Positions 3,881 to 7,055 of a stretch of DNA of 7,055 nt are shown here, piece after piece. Origin of the DNA: Kiloniellaceae bacterium (GTDB lineage Bacteria; Pseudomonadota; Alphaproteobacteria; Kiloniellales; Kiloniellaceae); NCBI GenBank assembly GCA_028280915.1, contig JANQKX010000263.1:1-7055 (forward strand), in the 5' to 3' direction. Below the pieces are notes generated by a model. That model made no database searches, was not told the origin of the DNA, and saw only the letters and a program-made list of their open reading frames with translations. A program made the position numbers and the translations under genes. The first letter of the stretch is position 1, and each line of letters opens with the position of its first letter.

Positions 3881-5800
3881 CTAGAACCCGAACATGTGAT
3901 CGAAGGAAAAGGCGCTGTCGCCGCTGACCAGCCCGTGATAGCCGAAGAGGCGGCAGGTGGTGTCCCGAATGATGGTATAGCCGTTGGGGCCTGCCGCGGC
4001 CATCTTCTCCGCCCCGAAAACCTCGCGGGGGCGCCACAGCAGGGAGCCGCCGCAGGCGATTGCCACCTCTTCGCTGGCCACGGCCTCGCCGTGTTCGTTG
4101 TGCAGGGTGAGCTGTGTCGAACTCTGCGCATGCCAGGGGGTGGAGGCGGGATAGATCAGATGGCAAATGGGATCGTAGGGCGCGGGCCCGAAGCTCAAGA
4201 ACAGCCGGGTGGACAGCCCCGGCGCCGGCCCGGCGTAGGACTGGGGCTCACCCTTGTAGGTCAGCACCGCGTTGAACATGTGTCCGCCGAAGGAAGTCTC
4301 GGCGATGTGGCCGCTTTCCAGGTCCTCGTAGCGGAACAGGGCGTGGAGCCAGCCATCCGCCTCGCCCCCTTCGCTGAAATCATAGACCAGCTCCATGTGG
4401 CCCCAGGAATCGGGCGCCAGCTCGGCGGCGGCGCCGTTGAGCAGCTCGGCGGCATCCACCAAGCGGTCGTGGTTGCGCGGCAGCTTGCCCAGGGACAGAC
4501 GACCCAGTTCCCGGCCTTCCGGGTCGTGGGCGCTGAGGGCCACGGGCATGTTGGCCTGGCAGGTGGCCATGGGGGTGGGCAGGGCCAGGGAGCGATAGCG
4601 ATGGCGCGGCAGGATGGGCGCCGGCAGGATGTAGCCCTTGCCCATCAGGTTGGACAGCTCGGGAATTTGCCGGTCCGGCTTTAGATCGGTGCGCTCCACG
4701 TTGGCGTGGGCGATGCGCCGCCGGCCATCCTCGGCCACCACCTCGTAGCGGGGGCGCACGAAGTACTTACCCGCCTGCACTTCGATCTGTTGCGGCCAGC
4801 GGGCGGCGGGCAGGAGATCCTTCACGTGCAGGTCATAAAGGCCAAAGGCGGGAATCTCCCGGTCAAGCCAGGCGATTTGGTCATGGCCCATGAGGTTGAG
4901 CCCCACGTTGCCGGCCGGGATCGGCACCGGGTGGCTGTTTTCCAACCACAGGATCACGTCCTCGCCGGGTTTGGGCGCCGGCAGGCCGCCGTAAAGGTCG
5001 GCGGGCCAGGAGTTGGCGTCGTGGGTGCAGGACAAGACGCTGGCGTCGTCGCCATAGGTGTCCAGCGCATACTTGATCACGTCGTGGCCCGCCGCCTTCA
5101 GCACGTGGAAAAACAAGTGGCCGGTGAAATCGCCCAGGCCGAAACGGGTCCGGATGTCGGCGCTGTCGACGATCACGCTGGCGCCGGCGCCGGGCAGGGG
5201 GCCCCGCCATTCCACCATGGGCGTGCCGTTTTCATCCATCAGGCAGCACCACATCTCCGGATCGGTGGCGCCGTAGCCGGACCAGTAATTGGCGGTGGCC
5301 AGGCGCGTGTGGTGACCGTCGCCGTCGCGGAAAAACACCAGGTTGGTGGCGAAATTCAAACTGTTCAGATAGCGGCGGCTGTCGGCCAGCATATCATCGG
5401 GCAAACGCAGCGCGTCCAGGCTGAACACCCGATCGCGGGCGGCCTCCGGCACCAGATGGGCGATGTTGTCAATCAGGCGATGGGCGTCGAAGGCCATCAC
5501 CAAAACCGCGGTCGGGTCGCAGGCGGCCAGGCCCGTGATGGGTTCGGCGGATTTGCCCAGAAGCTGCTTGTCCAGATCCCCGATGTCCTGCACGAAATAG
5601 CCGGCCAGATTCAGGCCGCTCAGATCGAAGATCTCGCAAAAGGCGCGGCCAAATCCCAGCGGATCGTAAAGGGCCACCCGCTGGCCATGGAAGTTAGCCA
5701 AAAATGAGGGCAGTTCGCGGGCCGCCAGGGGATGGCCAATGGCCTTAAAAAAGGCATTGCCGCCCTTGGCGTTGCTAAAGGTTTCGATGTTCAAAGCCAT
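3881..5800 (-). CDS. Large uncharacterised protein with apparent internal module repeats
   Basis: A 639-residue protein with no signal peptide and no membrane segment that I can see. I do not recognise the family. Residues about 38-130 look alpha/beta (RVALYDPLGFGRAF, NLAGYFVQDI, TAVLVMAFDA), loosely like a small Rossmann-type domain. From about 150 the chain is rich in short strands, Trp, Gly and His, and seems to contain four divergent copies of a module of roughly 80-120 residues. Their ends can be aligned by eye: YALDTYGDDASVLSCTHDAN (244-263), RPRYEVVAEDGRRRIAHANV (349-368), LFRYEDLESGHIAETSFGGH (488-507, then MFNA) and YHGLVSGDSAFSFDHMFG (621-638). Each has a His near its end (H260, H366, H507, H635). 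The ATG lies 11 nt after the oxygenase stop without a Shine-Dalgarno, which suggests translational coupling. Neighbours hint at saccharide or cell-surface work, but no function is assigned. Confidence 0.85.
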   Translation of the reverse strand: MALNIETFSNAKGGNAFFKAIGHPLAARELPSFLANFHGQRVALYDPLGFGRAFCEIFDLSGLNLAGYFVQDIGDLDKQLLGKSAEPITGLAACDPTAVLVMAFDAHRLIDNIAHLVPEAARDRVFSLDALRLPDDMLADSRRYLNSLNFATNLVFFRDGDGHHTRLATANYWSGYGATDPEMWCCLMDENGTPMVEWRGPLPGAGASVIVDSADIRTRFGLGDFTGHLFFHVLKAAGHDVIKYALDTYGDDASVLSCTHDANSWPADLYGGLPAPKPGEDVILWLENSHPVPIPAGNVGLNLMGHDQIAWLDREIPAFGLYDLHVKDLLPAARWPQQIEVQAGKYFVRPRYEVVAEDGRRRIAHANVERTDLKPDRQIPELSNLMGKGYILPAPILPRHRYRSLALPTPMATCQANMPVALSAHDPEGRELGRLSLGKLPRNHDRLVDAAELLNGAAAELAPDSWGHMELVYDFSEGGEADGWLHALFRYEDLESGHIAETSFGGHMFNAVLTYKGEPQSYAGPAPGLSTRLFLSFGPAPYDPICHLIYPASTPWHAQSSTQLTLHNEHGEAVASEEVAIACGGSLLWRPREVFGAEKMAAAGPNGYTIIRDTTCRLFGYHGLVSGDSAFSFDHMFGF

Positions 5801-5811
5801 GGGAGATCGCT

Positions 5812-6483
5812 TTACGAGTTTTGGGAGCTAAAGGGCCGGGACAGTTTTTTGAAAAAAGCGGACATGCCATGGCGCGACAGCTCGCGTTTCAGGGTCGCGT
5901 CGTCCACCAGCCAATTCAGTTGAATGGAACGGCGCTGCCCGACAAAGGGCTTGTGGCCGTGATAGGCATTCTCGGTGCAGCGGAAGGTCAAGAGGGTGCC
6001 CGTCTGGGGCGGCACCTCGGCCACGTAATCCTCGATGTCGTCGGGCGAGCGCAAGATCCGCAGGCGTCCCCCGTCCGCGTCCCAGTCCGAGTTCAGGTAA
6101 ATCAGCGCGGTGATCAGCTTGCTGCGGGAATCCGTGTGGATGCGCCCGTCCTTTTCCCGCGACATGCCCCGCAAGGTCACCATGGTGGGCCGGCCGGTCA
6201 AGTCCATGTCGAACTTCTCGGCAAAGGCGGCGGTGACGGCCGGGCTCTGCAGTTCCTCCAGAAGGCGGGTGAAGGTGGGCCCGCAATTCAGGCTGGGGGC
6301 CGGAAAGCTGCCGCCCTTGGTGATCTTGGGGAAGTCGGCGCTGACCGCCGGGACGAACTCGGGCCGCAGGAACTGGGGCAAGATCATATGGTCAAAGGGC
6401 GTCCGCTCCAGCGGGCGCGACCGGAAGCTATCCAGATCCAAAAAGGAGTCGCCGGGCGTGGTCTGTGGGGCAGGAGTCTGCAC
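5812..6483 (-). CDS. 2-oxoglutarate/Fe(II)-dependent oxygenase, prolyl-4-hydroxylase-like
   Basis: A 223-residue protein with the double-stranded beta-helix signature of 2OG-Fe(II) oxygenases. The proximal iron ligands are H116 and D118 in GRIHTDSRSKLITALIYLN, followed by DWDADGGRLRIL. The distal His lies in ENAYHGHKPF (H175, or less likely H177), and the 2-oxoglutarate-anchoring Arg in GQRRSIQLNW (R184 or R185). All catalytic elements are therefore present. Family members hydroxylate protein residues or small molecules; the substrate here is unknown. The start is GTG at 6483-6481: no ATG lies upstream before the in-frame stop at 6522-6520, and the first internal Met (residue 33) would cut into the conserved PFDHMILPQFL region. 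An AGGA 10 nt before the GTG is a weak ribosome site. The next gene begins 11 nt after its stop, so the two are surely coupled. Confidence 0.9.
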   Translation of the reverse strand: MQTPAPQTTPGDSFLDLDSFRSRPLERTPFDHMILPQFLRPEFVPAVSADFPKITKGGSFPAPSLNCGPTFTRLLEELQSPAVTAAFAEKFDMDLTGRPTMVTLRGMSREKDGRIHTDSRSKLITALIYLNSDWDADGGRLRILRSPDDIEDYVAEVPPQTGTLLTFRCTENAYHGHKPFVGQRRSIQLNWLVDDATLKRELSRHGMSAFFKKLSRPFSSQNS

Positions 6484-6515
6484 GGTGAAAGGGTCCTGAA
6501 AAGGGTTGAGGGACC

Positions 6516-6544
6516 ATACTTAAGCCCTACCGGTGGAAAGTCAA
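6516..6544 (-). promoter_or_regulatory. Candidate promoter for the oxygenase operon
   Basis: On the minus strand TTGACT (6544-6539, five of six to the sigma-70 -35) and AAGTAT (6521-6516, three of six to the -10) are 17 nt apart in the 77-nt gap between the ELM1-family gene and the oxygenase. Transcription would start about 25 nt before the GTG. The -35 is good and the -10 poor, so read-through from the upstream gene is equally possible; no terminator is seen in the gap. Confidence 0.35.
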
Positions 6545-6560
6545 TTGAGCGAGATCAAAC

Positions 6561-7055
6561 TTACAGCGCGGCCCGGTGACGTTCGAAACGGCGCCGGGCC
6601 TCTTGCGCGATCCTTTGGGTTTCGGCCAGGGCCGGATAAGTCCAATCGGCCAACTCCCCCGTGAAGGGGCGGGTGATGCCCGCTTCCGCCATGGATTTGT
6701 GGAAGCGGGAAAACTTGGCCGAGCCGCCGTCGAGCGTCACCAGGAACACCGGCTTGCCGGTGCCCGCGGCCTCGCTCACCATGTTGATGGAATCGCAAGT
6801 GACGACCACGTAGTCGGCCAGGCCCAGCATGGCGAAATAGGGATTGTCGCCCTGACCGTCCCAAATGTCGGCGTTCGGCCCTTCCAGGCGTTTGCGCAGG
6901 ATACTCTCCAGCTCGGGTCCGGTGCGGCGGGAGGGGGTGATCATCAAACCGGCGCCCTGGGCGGCCAGGCCGGCCAGTTTGTCGGCCAGGTCGGTCATGA
7001 TGGCCTCGGTAAGACGGTAGACCTTGTTGCTGCCGCCGATCAAAACCGCCACGCG
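6561..7055 (-). CDS. ELM1/DUF1022-family protein, C-terminal half only
   Basis: The frame enters from the right edge and gives 164 residues up to a TAA at 6563-6561. The GTG at 7052 is an internal Val (RVAVLIGGSNK), not a start; the true N-terminus lies outside the window. Motifs match the C-terminal half of the bacterial 'mitochondrial fission ELM1' family: VAVLIGGSNKVYRLT, then ITPSRRTGPELESILRKRL, WDGQGDNPYFAMLGLADYVV, VTCDSINMVSEAAGTGKPVF and KFSRFHKSMAEAGITRPFTG. The second half is arranged like the donor-binding side of GT-B glycosyltransferases (D-S-x-x-M-V-S-E and TGKP). The plant relative acts in mitochondrial fission; the bacterial function is not established, and a link to envelope saccharides is only a common suggestion. 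The oxygenase follows after 77 nt on the same strand. Confidence 0.87.
   Translation of the reverse strand, partial: RVAVLIGGSNKVYRLTEAIMTDLADKLAGLAAQGAGLMITPSRRTGPELESILRKRLEGPNADIWDGQGDNPYFAMLGLADYVVVTCDSINMVSEAAGTGKPVFLVTLDGGSAKFSRFHKSMAEAGITRPFTGELADWTYPALAETQRIAQEARRRFERHRAAL

Noticed and set aside
2613..6579. Chain of long plus-strand open frames (2613-3725, 3722-4684, 4706-5707, 5821-6579)
   Set aside because: Each lies antisense to a well-supported minus-strand gene. They are low-complexity (many Gly, His, Val, Gln) and lack ribosome sites, as expected from third-position GC bias.
1..7055. CRISPR array, tRNA, insertion sequence or phage genes
   Set aside because: No spaced direct repeats, cloverleaf, transposase or terminal inverted repeats were found; the only tandem repeat is the 15-bp one at the left edge.

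Overview
The base composition (GC-rich with one AT-rich island) and the gene families suggest an alphaproteobacterium, probably of the Rhodospirillales or a close relative. This is inferred from the proteins: a bacterial ELM1-family protein, a GreB with the alphaproteobacterial type of N-terminal extension, a secreted YHS-domain protein and a trxB-lysR pair. No rRNA or other taxonomic marker is present. Every gene I accept is on the minus strand, so the window is transcribed from right to left.

Right part (7055 to 3881): the C-terminal half of an ELM1/DUF1022-family protein enters from the right edge. It is followed by a small 2-oxoglutarate/Fe(II) oxygenase and, only 11 nt further, by a 639-residue protein that I cannot assign. 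The last two are very likely co-transcribed. The large protein appears to have an N-terminal alpha/beta segment followed by four divergent copies of a beta-rich module. A cell-surface or saccharide-related role is a guess from the neighbours.

Middle part (3731 to 1809): trxB (thioredoxin reductase) is followed after 60 nt by a LysR-type regulator with a good Shine-Dalgarno. The pair looks like a small redox-related operon.

Region 1808 to 1300 has no protein gene but is the most interesting stretch. An AT-rich segment with a perfect 15-bp palindrome leads into a strong candidate small RNA on the minus strand. This RNA has four consecutive hairpins, three CCTCCC motifs plus one TCTCCC (anti-Shine-Dalgarno-like), and a textbook intrinsic terminator with eight T. 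I do not recognise it as a named RNA.

Left part (1299 to 1): greB (transcript cleavage factor); a 171-nt gap with a perfect 10-bp inverted repeat; a secreted YHS-domain protein with a very strong Shine-Dalgarno; a hairpin that begins within the YHS stop codon; and a possible small basic ORF with a KNGRY repeat that leaves the window at the left edge.
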